NCBI RefSeq assembly: GCF_001667075.1 | Contig: NZ_LZIL01000074.1 | Location: forward strand, 24,081 to 88,080 | Direction of reading: 5' to 3' | Length of the DNA: 64,000 nt | Source of the DNA: Mycobacterium sp. 852014-52450_SCH5900713 | Lineage (GTDB): Bacteria; Actinomycetota; Actinomycetes; Mycobacteriales; Mycobacteriaceae | Shown: positions 17,067 through 25,691 of the stretch, piece by piece | How positions within the stretch are numbered: position 1 is the first letter of the stretch | Layout of the letters: the number at the start of each line of letters is the position of its first letter | Made by a program: the position numbers and the translations under genes | Notes under the pieces: model-generated | Databases searched by the model: none | Told to the model about the DNA's origin: nothing | The model's input: the letters and a program-made list of their open reading frames with translations, nothing else

Positions 17067-18233
17067 ACGATCGAGAGCGTGCGTCCGGTTGAACTCAACG
17101 ACGATCTGACGCGGCGAGCGTTGCGGCTCGTGTTGGACAAGACGACCGACCTGGCCGCGGACGTGCTGCGAGTGCCGCTGCATTACTACCGGGACGCCAA
17201 AGTCGCCGACATCGAGGAGTCGCAGATTCTGCGGCGGACCCCACTGGCGATTTTGCCGAGTGTGCAGCTGCCCGATCCGAACGACTTCGAAGTCCGCTCG
17301 GTGCTCGGTAATTCGCTGTTGGTGACCCGGGACCGCTCGGGAGCCAGCCATGTGTTTCTCAACTACTGCCGCCACCGCGGCGCTATGCCCGCATGCGGTG
17401 CGGGCAACGCCTCTCGCTTCACCTGCCCCTATCACGCGTGGACGTACAAGAACACCGGTGAGTTGTTCAGCGTCCCAGGCAAATCCGGCTTCACGGGGGT
17501 CGATACCCACGATTACGGGCTCGTGGAGTTGCCCAGTCAGGAAGCGTACGGCTTCATCTGGGCGGTGCTGAGCGCCGACGGTTCCCTCGACGTCGACGCG
17601 CATCTGGGTCCGCTGCGTTCACAGTTAGCCGAACTCGACTACGGATCGTTCGGGTATCACACGCACCGCGAGTTCATCTCCGAGGTGTCGTGGAAGGGGG
17701 CACTGGAAGCGTTCGCGGAGGGATACCACTTCCCATTTGTCCACGGCGAGAGCCTGATTGGCCAGAACGCCCTGCCCAACGTGGCCATCTACGACGAGTA
17801 CGGCAAGCATCACCGCCTGGGCTTTCCGTTCAACTGGATCGCCAACCTCGACACCGATCCAACTGGATCGTGGGACGTGCGGGACAACATGGGCCTGATC
17901 TATTGGATCTACCCGAACCTGATTCTGGCCAACAGCAACGTGGGCGTGGAAGTCATCGACATCCTGCCCGCCGGCGCCCCCACCCGCTGCACCGTGCGGC
18001 ACAGTTGGTTGGCGCGCATCCCGGCGACCACCGACGACCAGCGGACCGGCTACGACATGATCTACGACGCCGTGCACGCGGCGGTGCGCGACGAGGACTT
18101 CGCGATGCTGCCGCAGTGCGGCGAGGGTGTGCGCCAGGGCCAACACGACCATATGGTGATCGGCCGCAACGAGATCGGCGTGCAACACATGGTCAGAGTG
18201 TTTGCCGAGGAGATAGGCGTCGCGCTGAGTTAG
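17052..18233 (+). CDS. Rieske non-haem iron ring-hydroxylating oxygenase, alpha subunit
   Basis: A protein of 393 residues from ATG 17052, or 389 from GTG 17064. The [2Fe-2S] site is CRHRGAMPACG...CPYHAW with Cys106/His108 and Cys125/His128. The mononuclear iron site has His226 and His231 in FAEGYHFPFVH, with a C-terminal Asp expected. It would dihydroxylate or demethylate an aromatic or quaternary-amine substrate, using a reductase not encoded nearby. A TetR gene follows 38 bases later on the same strand and is the likely regulator. Confidence 0.9.
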   Translation: MVRVVTIESVRPVELNDDLTRRALRLVLDKTTDLAADVLRVPLHYYRDAKVADIEESQILRRTPLAILPSVQLPDPNDFEVRSVLGNSLLVTRDRSGASHVFLNYCRHRGAMPACGAGNASRFTCPYHAWTYKNTGELFSVPGKSGFTGVDTHDYGLVELPSQEAYGFIWAVLSADGSLDVDAHLGPLRSQLAELDYGSFGYHTHREFISEVSWKGALEAFAEGYHFPFVHGESLIGQNALPNVAIYDEYGKHHRLGFPFNWIANLDTDPTGSWDVRDNMGLIYWIYPNLILANSNVGVEVIDILPAGAPTRCTVRHSWLARIPATTDDQRTGYDMIYDAVHAAVRDEDFAMLPQCGEGVRQGQHDHMVIGRNEIGVQHMVRVFAEEIGVALS

Positions 18234-18271
18234 GTTCTCATGCGACCATACTCACCGTGAGGGCACGGTAG

Positions 18272-18901
18272 ATGCGCAGACACGGCTGGGCAGGCGCGTT
18301 GCCGTCGAGCGACGACGAAGCCATTGCGCGGATCATTTCCGCGGCGAGCCGCGCGATAGATCAGTCAGGCCCGGACATCAAAATCAGTGATATCGCGCGC
18401 GATCTGGGCGTCACTCGTCAGACCGTGTACCGGTATTTCCCGAGCGCCGACGCGCTGTTGGCCGCGACCGCGTTGTCGGAAGTGGGCCCCGCCCTCGACC
18501 GGTTGGCGGCCCACGTGGAGCCCATTCACGACCCGGCCGAGGCGGTGGTCGAGGGCATCGCCCACACTTTGGAATTGCTCCCTCAGGACAAATACCTCGG
18601 GTTGCTCCTGACCTCCGACAAGGCGGCGGCCTACTCGGCCAGCGTCACTTCCGATGTTGCGCTTGCGCTGGGGCGCTCCATCATCGATCGCTTCAACGTG
18701 GACTGGAACAGCGCCGGCATCACCGACGACAGGCGCGACGACCTGGTCGAATTCATGCTCAGGGTCTTGCAATCCTTCATCGTCGACCCCGGACGGCCGC
18801 CACGGACGGGCAGCGAGCTGCGGGACTACTTGCGCCAGTGGGTGGCGCCCGCCATCACCCATTTCGGGCCCGTCCCTGGAGCCGCGCGGCCCGCGCCCTA
18901 A
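18272..18901 (+). CDS. TetR/AcrR family transcriptional regulator
   Basis: A 209-residue protein with an N-terminal DNA-binding domain at about residues 14-62. The recognition segment reads KISDIARDLGVTRQTVYRYFPSADALLAATAL. The C-terminal domain is all-helical with no recognised ligand signature. It lies directly behind the Rieske oxygenase and is most simply its regulator. Its stop is at 18899-18901, overlapping the convergent FAD monooxygenase end. Confidence 0.85.
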   Translation: MRRHGWAGALPSSDDEAIARIISAASRAIDQSGPDIKISDIARDLGVTRQTVYRYFPSADALLAATALSEVGPALDRLAAHVEPIHDPAEAVVEGIAHTLELLPQDKYLGLLLTSDKAAAYSASVTSDVALALGRSIIDRFNVDWNSAGITDDRRDDLVEFMLRVLQSFIVDPGRPPRTGSELRDYLRQWVAPAITHFGPVPGAARPAP

Positions 18902-20421
18902 CCGCTGGACTCGGGCCCGAACCAGCGCCGCAGCGCCGCGTGCAGGCCGGCTTGCTGGGCCGGCCCGAATTCGTCAGCCGCCCAGGCGACGTATCCGTCG
19001 GGCCGGATCAGCAGAGCCGCGGCGGGCGGGTCGTCGAGCGTAGCGGTCACGATCTCCACCCGATCGGCCCAGGCCGACGCCGCGGTCCCGACGCCGCCGT
19101 CGAAGTCGAGGAGCACCGGGCTCGCGCCGTGGAGCAACTCGGTGATCCGTCGGCCGTCCGCGAGGGTCAGCTCGGGCAAGGGCCAACCCGCCAGTGGGTG
19201 GTCGTCACCCACGTCGTAGCGCACGTCGGTGCCGGCCAACAGCGCGGCCATGTGCTTGGCGACGTCGGGGAGGCTGAAAAGTTCGCCCAGCAGGGTGCGG
19301 AGCGCCGCGACTTCGGGACCGGGCAACATGAGCGCGGTCTGAGCCTGCGAGTGCATCATCACGCGCTCGCCGACGGGATGGCGTTCGGATTCGTAGGTGT
19401 CGAGCAGTCCGGTTGGGGCCCAGCCGTTGAGGTGGGCGGCCAGCTTCCAGCCGAGGTTCATGGCGTCTTGCAGGCCCAGGTTCAGTCCGGGGCCGCCCAT
19501 GGCGCTGTGCACGTGGGCGGCGTCGCCGAGCAACAGGACCCGGCCGTCGCGATAGTGCTCGGCATGGCGGGTATTCTGTCCGTTGATCCGGCGAAGCGCG
19601 TGCGGCCCAGGGTCTTTCGGCTCCTCAAAGGGAACGTCGACGCCCAGTACGCGGCGGGCGCTTGCGAGCAGCTCGGCCACGCTCATCGGTTTGTCCTCGA
19701 CCGGCGGCCCGAATTCGAAGGTCCCGAAGAGCGATCGACCGGGCTCGAACTCGGCGTAGATCAGTCCGCCCCGGTCCAATCGCGTGTGACCGAAGGCGAC
19801 CCGGCCGAACCCGGGAATGTCGAGCCCGCCGTCGGCGCGGCGGTACTCGTCGGGGACGTGCACGTGGGCGAGCCGACCCACGATGTCCGTGGTGGTGCCG
19901 GGGAAGTCGATGCCCACCGTCTTGCGCACCAGGCTGCGACCGCCATCGGCGCCCACCAGGTAGTCAGCGTCGATGCGATAATCACGTTCGGCCGAAGACA
20001 CCAGCACTCCAACGGCTTCCGGCTCCTGATGCAAACCCGTCAGTTCGTGTCCCCAGCGCAGATCCACGCCAAGATCGCGGGCACGCTTCTCCAGTAGCCG
20101 CACCAGCCGGGGCTGTTGGATGGGCAGCGCGTACATCGGGTTTTCGGGCAGGCCGGAGAAGTTCAGGGTCATGGCTGCGAAGATCCACCCGTAGGTCGGC
20201 TGGGGCGGTTCGGGGTCGCCGGTGAACGCCTGATACAGGCCGCGCATGTCGAGCGTCCGAACCACCTGTCCCACAAGGCCGTTCGCCTTCGGCTCCGGGC
20301 TGGGTCCCGGCAGGGCGTCCAGCACGACGGGCCGGATGCCGGCCAGCGCGAGCTCGCAGGCCAGCAGGAGTCCATTGGGGCCGGCGCCGGAGATGACGAT
20401 GTCGGCGTGTTCGTCAGTCAT
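18898..20421 (-). CDS. FAD-dependent aromatic monooxygenase (PHBH/RdmE type)
   Basis: A 507-residue group A flavoprotein hydroxylase. The ADP-binding GxGxxG is VISGAGPNGLLLACELALAG. The DG motif is YLVGADGGRSLVRKTVGI. The GD ribityl-binding motif is LLLGDAAHVHSAMGGPGLNLGLQDAMNLGWKLA. A C-terminal thioredoxin-like domain follows, as in anthracycline and phenol hydroxylases. ATG 20421 is preceded by AAGGAAAC. The gene overlaps the upstream TetR stop by 8 bases, so the two are one transcription unit. Substrate unknown. Confidence 0.92.
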   Translation of the reverse strand: MTDEHADIVISGAGPNGLLLACELALAGIRPVVLDALPGPSPEPKANGLVGQVVRTLDMRGLYQAFTGDPEPPQPTYGWIFAAMTLNFSGLPENPMYALPIQQPRLVRLLEKRARDLGVDLRWGHELTGLHQEPEAVGVLVSSAERDYRIDADYLVGADGGRSLVRKTVGIDFPGTTTDIVGRLAHVHVPDEYRRADGGLDIPGFGRVAFGHTRLDRGGLIYAEFEPGRSLFGTFEFGPPVEDKPMSVAELLASARRVLGVDVPFEEPKDPGPHALRRINGQNTRHAEHYRDGRVLLLGDAAHVHSAMGGPGLNLGLQDAMNLGWKLAAHLNGWAPTGLLDTYESERHPVGERVMMHSQAQTALMLPGPEVAALRTLLGELFSLPDVAKHMAALLAGTDVRYDVGDDHPLAGWPLPELTLADGRRITELLHGASPVLLDFDGGVGTAASAWADRVEIVTATLDDPPAAALLIRPDGYVAWAADEFGPAQQAGLHAALRRWFGPESSG

Positions 20422-21061
20422 GTGTTTCCTTCGTGCGTTTGGTGGGTTGGGGTAGGCCGGCGCTGACGGCGGCAAAGCCGGAACGGATCAGGTCGGTGAT
20501 CGGGACGGGCGGGTCGGCTCGTACGTAGGCCTCCGCTGCGGCGTCGCCGACGGCGCGCACGATCGCCACCACCAGGCGCGGGTAGAGGTCGTGCTCGGGA
20601 TCGGTGCCGGTGCGTTCGGCGATCACCGCGAGCCACTCATCGAATAGGTCCTGCGGCAATGCGTTACGGATCTGGGGGTTCATCAGCATTTTGCGGACCT
20701 CGACGAGTTCGTGGCGGCTGGGCACCTGGTGTTCCTCGCCGTACACCTCACCGAAGTCGGCTTCCAGGGGCTCGAGCACCACGTGTGCGATCGATGTCCA
20801 CAGTGGCTCGTCGGCCGGGCGTTGCCGTAACGCGGCAATGCTGCGGCGCATGCGCTCGGTCTGTCGGTAGGCGAGTGCCTCGTACTTGCCGCCGAAGTAG
20901 TTGTTGAACGTGCGCAACGAAACTCCCGCGAGGTTGGCGATGTCCTCGCGCGTCACGTTGTCCAGCCCGCGTTCGAAGGCGAGATTGAGCGCGGCGTCGC
21001 TGAGGGCACGGCGGGTGTCGGCCTTCTTGCGCTCCCGCAACCCGCGCGGCTGTTCGGTCAT
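20414..21061 (-). CDS. TetR/AcrR family transcriptional regulator
   Basis: A 215-residue protein starting MTEQPRGLRERKKADTRRAL. The helix-turn-helix is REDIANLAGVSLRTFNNYFGGKYEALAY. This is the mycofactocin/monooxygenase-associated style of TetR (NNYFGGKYEAL). It is translationally overlapped with the FAD monooxygenase. Two 15-base operator-like palindromes lie 22-53 bases upstream of its ATG, so autoregulation of the pair is very likely. Confidence 0.88.
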   Translation of the reverse strand: MTEQPRGLRERKKADTRRALSDAALNLAFERGLDNVTREDIANLAGVSLRTFNNYFGGKYEALAYRQTERMRRSIAALRQRPADEPLWTSIAHVVLEPLEADFGEVYGEEHQVPSRHELVEVRKMLMNPQIRNALPQDLFDEWLAVIAERTGTDPEHDLYPRLVVAIVRAVGDAAAEAYVRADPPVPITDLIRSGFAAVSAGLPQPTKRTKETHD

Positions 21062-21082
21062 GGGCACCAACGTACGCAAAAC

Positions 21083-21114
21083 TTGCCCGGCGGGCAATAT
21101 TGCCTGTCAGGCAA
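21083..21114. promoter_or_regulatory. Tandem TetR operators TTGCCyG-n-CrGGCAA
   Basis: Two perfect 15-base palindromes lie side by side: TTGCCCGGCGGGCAA (21083-21097) and TTGCCTGTCAGGCAA (21100-21114), with centres 17 bases apart. Their junction forms a further palindrome, GGCAATATTGCC. The arrangement between the TetR/monooxygenase unit and the divergent VOC gene suggests cooperative binding of two repressor dimers controlling both directions. Confidence 0.8.
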
Positions 21115-21201
21115 TATTTGAGGTATGCATCTCCAGCGGGGTGTGGGCACCGGATGCCACGATCGGATGGGTCAGCCGAATTCGCGTTGGAAGGTGAAGC
21201 C

Positions 21202-21615
21202 ATGGAAGTGCAATTCGTCACGAGCGTTGCAGTGATCACCCCCGAGCCGGCGGTCAGTCGAAGGTTGTACGTGGACACACTTGGCCTGCCCCTGACCGCG
21301 GAAGCCGACGGCTATCTCCACAGTGAAGACATCGACGGCTGCAAGTCCTTCGGGGTTTGGCCGCTGGCTCAGGCTGCGCAAGCCTGCTTTGGCACGCCTG
21401 ACTGGCCAGTCGAGCGGCCTGTGCCGCAGGCCAGCGTCGAATTCGAGGTCGCGGACGCCGACACCGTCCAGGCCGCGGCGAACGAGTTGACGCAGAAGGG
21501 CTTTACTCTGCTGCACGACGCACATACCGAGCCGTGGGGACAAACTGTCGCTCGACTGCAGTCCATCGAGGGCACGATCATCGGAATCTCTTACGCGCCC
21601 GCGATGCATTCGTAA
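21202..21615 (+). CDS. VOC family (glyoxalase/bleomycin-resistance) protein
   Basis: A 137-residue single VOC unit starting MEVQFVTSVAVITPEPAVSRRLYVDTLGLPL, with GGAAGGTGA upstream. A second beta-alpha-beta half follows from VEFEVADADTVQAAANELTQKGFTLLHDAHTEPWGQTVARLQSIEG. Metal ligands expected for glyoxalases are not obvious, so it may be a binding or dioxygenase-like protein. It is divergent from the TetR gene and shares the tandem operators, suggesting joint control with the FAD monooxygenase. Confidence 0.8.
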   Translation: MEVQFVTSVAVITPEPAVSRRLYVDTLGLPLTAEADGYLHSEDIDGCKSFGVWPLAQAAQACFGTPDWPVERPVPQASVEFEVADADTVQAAANELTQKGFTLLHDAHTEPWGQTVARLQSIEGTIIGISYAPAMHS

Positions 21616-21637
21616 ACACGAGCGCGCTTGTTGGTCG

Positions 21638-22795
21638 TCAGCGTTTGCCCCAGTCCCACGGCGGCGTCGTCAGCAGGTCCTGCCCGACGACCCGCGTCTC
21701 GCCCCACTCCTTGTAGAGCTCGATCTCGACGGTGTCGTCGCCGGTGGCTTCCAGCAGCGTGCGGGAATGGGTCACCACCAGGACCTGCGTCCTCGTGGCG
21801 GCGGTGCGGATGAGGCCCGCGAGCGGACGCACCAGGTCGGGATGCAGCGAGGTCTCCGGCTCGTTCAGCACCATCAGCGACGGCGCCTGCGGGCTCAATA
21901 ACGCGGCGGCCCACAGCAGGAATCGCAGTGTGCCGTCGGATAATTCGGCGGATCGCAGCGGGCGCAGCATGCCGCGCTGCCGCAGCTGCAGATCGAAAAG
22001 GCCGTCATGAACGGCGACCGACACCGTGGCGCCGTCGAAGGCGTCGGCGACGGCGCGGCTCAGGTCGTCGAAGCCCGCCTCGATGATCGTCTGGATCGCG
22101 GCGGCCAAATCACTGCCGTCGTCGGAGAGCACCGGGGTGCGCGTTCCTACCTGCGGGTGCCGGGCCGGCGCCCCGGCGTCGACGCGGAAGCCGTCGTAGA
22201 ACCGCCACCCACGCAGCCGCTCACGCACGGCCGCAAGCTCGGGTAGCGCGTGCGGGTGGGCGTACTCGGCCAGCACGCTGCGGTACGTCGGCAACGAGCG
22301 GGACAACTCGTCGAACCCGCGGCCCGAATCCACGCTCACCTCGGCGAAATCGCGGGTTCGGCGCACGAGCGTCGCGCTGGCCCGCAGCACCGGGCCGGCG
22401 AACAAGGCTTCCCGCTTGATCTCGGGATCGCGGCCGAAGGCCGACTTGGGCCCGGCCATCTGCGGCATGCCGAGGTCGACCAGATAGCCGAAATCGTCTG
22501 ACGCGAAGCCCAATTCGAGCGATACCGGTCGGGTGCGCACGGTGCCCTCGACCTTGCCGGTCCGGCGGGCGCCCTTCAGCTCCTCGGGCCCGGCCCACAG
22601 CGCGGACTGCAGCCCACCCTCGCGGGCGAGCGAGGCGATCACCTCGCCGCGGCCGCAATCGGCCAGCAACCGCAACGCGCGGTACAGCGAGGACTTGCCG
22701 GCACCGTTGGCGCCGGTGACCACCGACAGCCGACTCAGCGGCAGGATGACCTCACGCAGCGAGCGATAGCCGCGGATCGCCACCGTCTGCAACAT
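21638..22795 (-). CDS. AAA family ATPase (RecF/OLD-like)
   Basis: A 385-residue ABC-type ATPase. The Walker A GANGAGKSS (28-36) follows the N-terminal IRGYRSLREVILPL strand. A signature-like AELSDGTLRFLLWAAALL and Walker B LMVLNEPETSLHPDLV come late, then a switch His in VVTHSRTLLE. This is the stand-alone SMC/RecF-like subgroup. Without a TOPRIM nuclease domain it is not a full OLD protein. Its partner, if any, is not visible: neighbours are a VOC gene and an antiporter. Function uncertain, possibly DNA repair or phage defence. Confidence 0.85.
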   Translation of the reverse strand: MLQTVAIRGYRSLREVILPLSRLSVVTGANGAGKSSLYRALRLLADCGRGEVIASLAREGGLQSALWAGPEELKGARRTGKVEGTVRTRPVSLELGFASDDFGYLVDLGMPQMAGPKSAFGRDPEIKREALFAGPVLRASATLVRRTRDFAEVSVDSGRGFDELSRSLPTYRSVLAEYAHPHALPELAAVRERLRGWRFYDGFRVDAGAPARHPQVGTRTPVLSDDGSDLAAAIQTIIEAGFDDLSRAVADAFDGATVSVAVHDGLFDLQLRQRGMLRPLRSAELSDGTLRFLLWAAALLSPQAPSLMVLNEPETSLHPDLVRPLAGLIRTAATRTQVLVVTHSRTLLEATGDDTVEIELYKEWGETRVVGQDLLTTPPWDWGKR

Positions 22796-22828
22796 GGAGC
22801 CGACTGTACGGTCGACGACCGACGGGCC

Positions 22829-24421
22829 CTACTCGTCGTCGGCGGCGTCGAGCAGCTGCACTTCCTCGAGGTCCATCTCGTTCTGCAGCTCGCGCAGGAC
22901 GATGTCGTCGATGAGGTTCTCGTTGCGCAGCGCGGTGATCTCGCGGCGCTTGCGTTCGAGCATGCCCAGCCGCACCCGACGGACGAGATCCTTCTTCTTG
23001 ACGAGGTGGCTGTTCGTCGAGTCGTTTTCGGTGGCGAGGGCCAGCGCGGCCTTCTCTTCGTATTCCTTCTGCAGCCGCCGGCGGAGGTCGTCGCTGATGC
23101 CGACCTCGTCGGCAACCGTCGGCAAGGAGTCGAGGGCGGCTCGAGCGCCACGGGTGCGGGCCAGCTGCAATTCCTCGGCGTGGGCGACGTCTTCGGGCAT
23201 CTTCGCCCAGCGCACCACCGCGGGCAGCGTGGTGCCCTGGACGAGGACCGTCACGAGGATGACGACGACCACGATGAAGATGAGCAGGCTGCGGTCGGGG
23301 AATGGCGCGCCACTGAGTGTGGTCGTCGGGACGGCCAGCGCCGCGGCGAGCGACACCGCCCCGCGGAACCCCGCCCAGGCGGTGACGAAACGCTGACGCC
23401 AGTCGACGCGCCGTTCCCGCTGGGCTTCCCGGCGGTCGATCAGCCGGATCAACCACACGGTGATCTCGCCCCAGAAGATCCGCGACAGAATCACCACGAC
23501 GGTGACGGCGAGCGCGATGTACAAGGCGTGGCGAATCCCGCCGTCCACGCCGGCTATCCCGCGCAGCGCCCCCGGTATCTGAACGCCGACGAACACCCAC
23601 AACGAGCCGTTGAGCAAGAAGGTCGCGCTGTCCCAGAACGCGTAGGCCTGCAGGCGGGATCGCGCGCGGATCACCACCGGCCCGGCGTAGGCGAGCATCA
23701 ACGCTGCGACCATGACCGCGACCACCCCGCTGCAATCCATGCTCTGCGCCAGCAAGAACGCCGCAAACGGCGTCAGCAGGCTCAGCGCCCCTTCCTCCTG
23801 GGGCGCGTCAATTCTCTTGCGCAGCAGCGTGACCGCTCCGCCGACCAGAAGCCCGGCGGCGATGCCGCCGAGGTAGGAACCGACGAACCGACCAACCAGG
23901 TCGATCGGGGTGATCTGGGCGCCGCCGATCGCGACGTGGACCGTGACGGCAAACAGGACCAGGGCCGTGCCGTCGTTGATGAGACTCTCGGCCTTGAGCA
24001 CGGTGACCGATCGGCGTGGCAACTTCTTGGCCAAGCCGGCCACGGCGGCGGCGTCGGTGGGGGACAGCACGGCGCCCAACACGGCCGCCGCGTGGGAGTC
24101 CATGCCCAGCGCCCGCGCCGTCCACGACACGGCCACCGCCGTCGCGATCACCAGGGCGACGCTGAGGAACACGATGATGCGCGCGTTCGCTCGGATCTCC
24201 CGGAAGCTGGTGTTCAGTCCCTCCCAGTAGAGGATCGCCGGGAGGAACAGCAACAGCACGATCTCCCCGTTGACGTGCACGTGAGCCAAGCTGGGGATCA
24301 GGCCCAGCAACGTGCCGAGCACGATGAGCAGTACCGGGGGACCAACGCGATAGCGCCGGCCGAGGACCGTCCCGACGATAACGGTGGAGACGAGCGCAAC
24401 GATCAGGACGAGGCCAAACAC
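22829..24421 (-). CDS. yjcE: CPA1-type Na+/H+ antiporter (YjcE, Rv2287 ortholog)
   Basis: A 530-residue membrane protein with about 12 hydrophobic segments over the first 430 residues. Transport-site motifs are LSPTDAAAVAGLAKKLP and KAESLINDGTALVLF, which hold the conserved Asp/Asn pair of the CPA1 core. A hydrophilic cytoplasmic tail of about 100 residues (VKKKDLVRRVRLGMLERKRRE...) is rich in charged residues. It would exchange Na+ or K+ for protons at the plasma membrane. It belongs to the Rv2282c-Rv2296 syntenic block. Confidence 0.87.
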   Translation of the reverse strand: MFGLVLIVALVSTVIVGTVLGRRYRVGPPVLLIVLGTLLGLIPSLAHVHVNGEIVLLLFLPAILYWEGLNTSFREIRANARIIVFLSVALVIATAVAVSWTARALGMDSHAAAVLGAVLSPTDAAAVAGLAKKLPRRSVTVLKAESLINDGTALVLFAVTVHVAIGGAQITPIDLVGRFVGSYLGGIAAGLLVGGAVTLLRKRIDAPQEEGALSLLTPFAAFLLAQSMDCSGVVAVMVAALMLAYAGPVVIRARSRLQAYAFWDSATFLLNGSLWVFVGVQIPGALRGIAGVDGGIRHALYIALAVTVVVILSRIFWGEITVWLIRLIDRREAQRERRVDWRQRFVTAWAGFRGAVSLAAALAVPTTTLSGAPFPDRSLLIFIVVVVILVTVLVQGTTLPAVVRWAKMPEDVAHAEELQLARTRGARAALDSLPTVADEVGISDDLRRRLQKEYEEKAALALATENDSTNSHLVKKKDLVRRVRLGMLERKRREITALRNENLIDDIVLRELQNEMDLEEVQLLDAADDE

Positions 24422-24582
24422 CAGCCCATCCTGCCGGACATGCGCGCTTCGCGCCGATCGGGGCTCGGGCGGAAAGCGCCGTCACATCTGTCACTTCGGC
24501 CCCGATTCCGGGGCACTATGCGACTCTCGAACTCGATAGCGCCCGCGATATCAAAACCGAGAGTCGGGTGATGCTTGCGAAC

Positions 24583-25632
24583 TCATGAGCAGTCGCAGCA
24601 GCAGTCGTCGCAGTCACAGCAGCAATCGCAGCCATCGCAGCAGCACCAGCATCCGGTGCCGTCGCCGCCGCGCTTCTTGCGTCCGGGTGTTTCACCTTCG
24701 GCAGCGGGCTGGGCCGGCTGGTCGCCAAAGTTGATGGGCTCCTGCTGGCCGTGTGGTGTTCCGCTTTCTGCGCTGAAACCAGCCTGGGCGAAGGTGCGCT
24801 TGATCGACCGGCGCACCTCGCCGGTCAACAGCCGATGGACCAGCCGCCCGTCGGCAAACGAGACGTCGGCAAGCGCCAGCTCGATGCCCAACACCGCGTC
24901 GTCGCACAGGGTGCGCGCCGCCCCCACGGGAGTAGCGGTGGCGGCCAACGGGTTCCACTTTCCTCGCGCGACGTCGTCGTGGTAGTCCTCGACCGCATCG
25001 AGCAGGTGCGCGACCCGGCCGAACAGCCGGCCGACCTCGCGCAGCGGCCCCCCGTTGTCGGGGCGGCCGGCCAGCACGGCGGTGTGCGCGAACGCTTCGG
25101 CCACGGCGGTCTCGGTGGGCTCGGTCACCAGCAACAGCGAGCTACCCGGGCGGGCCTGAGATTCGAGGTCGGCTTGCCGGTCCATGGCGGCGACGAGCAC
25201 GCCGGTGTCGAAGCCCAGGGTGTGACCGGCGCCGGTGCCCTGGCGCACCCAGCGTTCGGCGATGCGGCGCGCCGCCGGCCGCACACCGGCCGCGCCGACC
25301 AGGCCCTCGCGGTCGTCGACGTGGTCACGGACCCGCGCCGCGGCCAGCGCCAACGACACGACGGCCGCCAGCCGCACACAGTCACCGGTGGCGACGTCGG
25401 CGCGGCGCATCCCGCGCAACGGGCAGCGCCCAGCCGTGCGGCGGGCCGGCGACCCCGCCGACTGCGCCTCGACCAGCAACGAAACCACCAACCCGTCGTA
25501 GTTGGTGGCGATGCGCGCGGTCTGGCCGTAATCGTCCCGAAGCGCCAGACACAATCCGCACAACTGGGCTGTCCAGGCTGCCGCCAGCTCGCCGCCGAGC
25601 CGATGACGACAGGGCCGGATGATGCCAAACAT
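24583..25632 (-). CDS. DUF5685 family protein with Cys-rich tail
   Basis: A 349-residue protein. The N-terminus MFGIIRPCRHRLG, with CGLCLALRDDYGQTARIATNYDGL, gives the Cys/Arg pattern of the DUF5685 family. The body is helical. The last 22 residues contain 13 Cys interspersed with Asp (CWCCCDGC, CDCCCDC, DDCCCDCS), a strong candidate metal-binding tail. No enzyme motif is visible. It lies between the antiporter and the divergent ECF sigma factor. A metallothionein-like or metal-sensing role is inference. Confidence 0.8.
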   Translation of the reverse strand: MFGIIRPCRHRLGGELAAAWTAQLCGLCLALRDDYGQTARIATNYDGLVVSLLVEAQSAGSPARRTAGRCPLRGMRRADVATGDCVRLAAVVSLALAAARVRDHVDDREGLVGAAGVRPAARRIAERWVRQGTGAGHTLGFDTGVLVAAMDRQADLESQARPGSSLLLVTEPTETAVAEAFAHTAVLAGRPDNGGPLREVGRLFGRVAHLLDAVEDYHDDVARGKWNPLAATATPVGAARTLCDDAVLGIELALADVSFADGRLVHRLLTGEVRRSIKRTFAQAGFSAESGTPHGQQEPINFGDQPAQPAAEGETPGRKKRGGDGTGCWCCCDGCDCCCDCDDCCCDCS

Positions 25633-25691
25633 GCCCAGAAGCTACCGGACCCGCAGCAAACGCACCCCCGAAACGTGGCAGTGTTGGTGGC

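Noticed and set aside
22752..23735. Large Arg/Gly-rich frames overlapping the antiporter gene
   Set aside because: They are high-G+C shadows; the antiporter frame has clear membrane helices and transport motifs.
24583..24660. Possible microsatellite or CRISPR-like repeat in GCA/GTC-rich DNA
   Set aside because: The pattern is fully explained by Cys/Asp codons of the DUF5685 tail; no spacer-repeat order.
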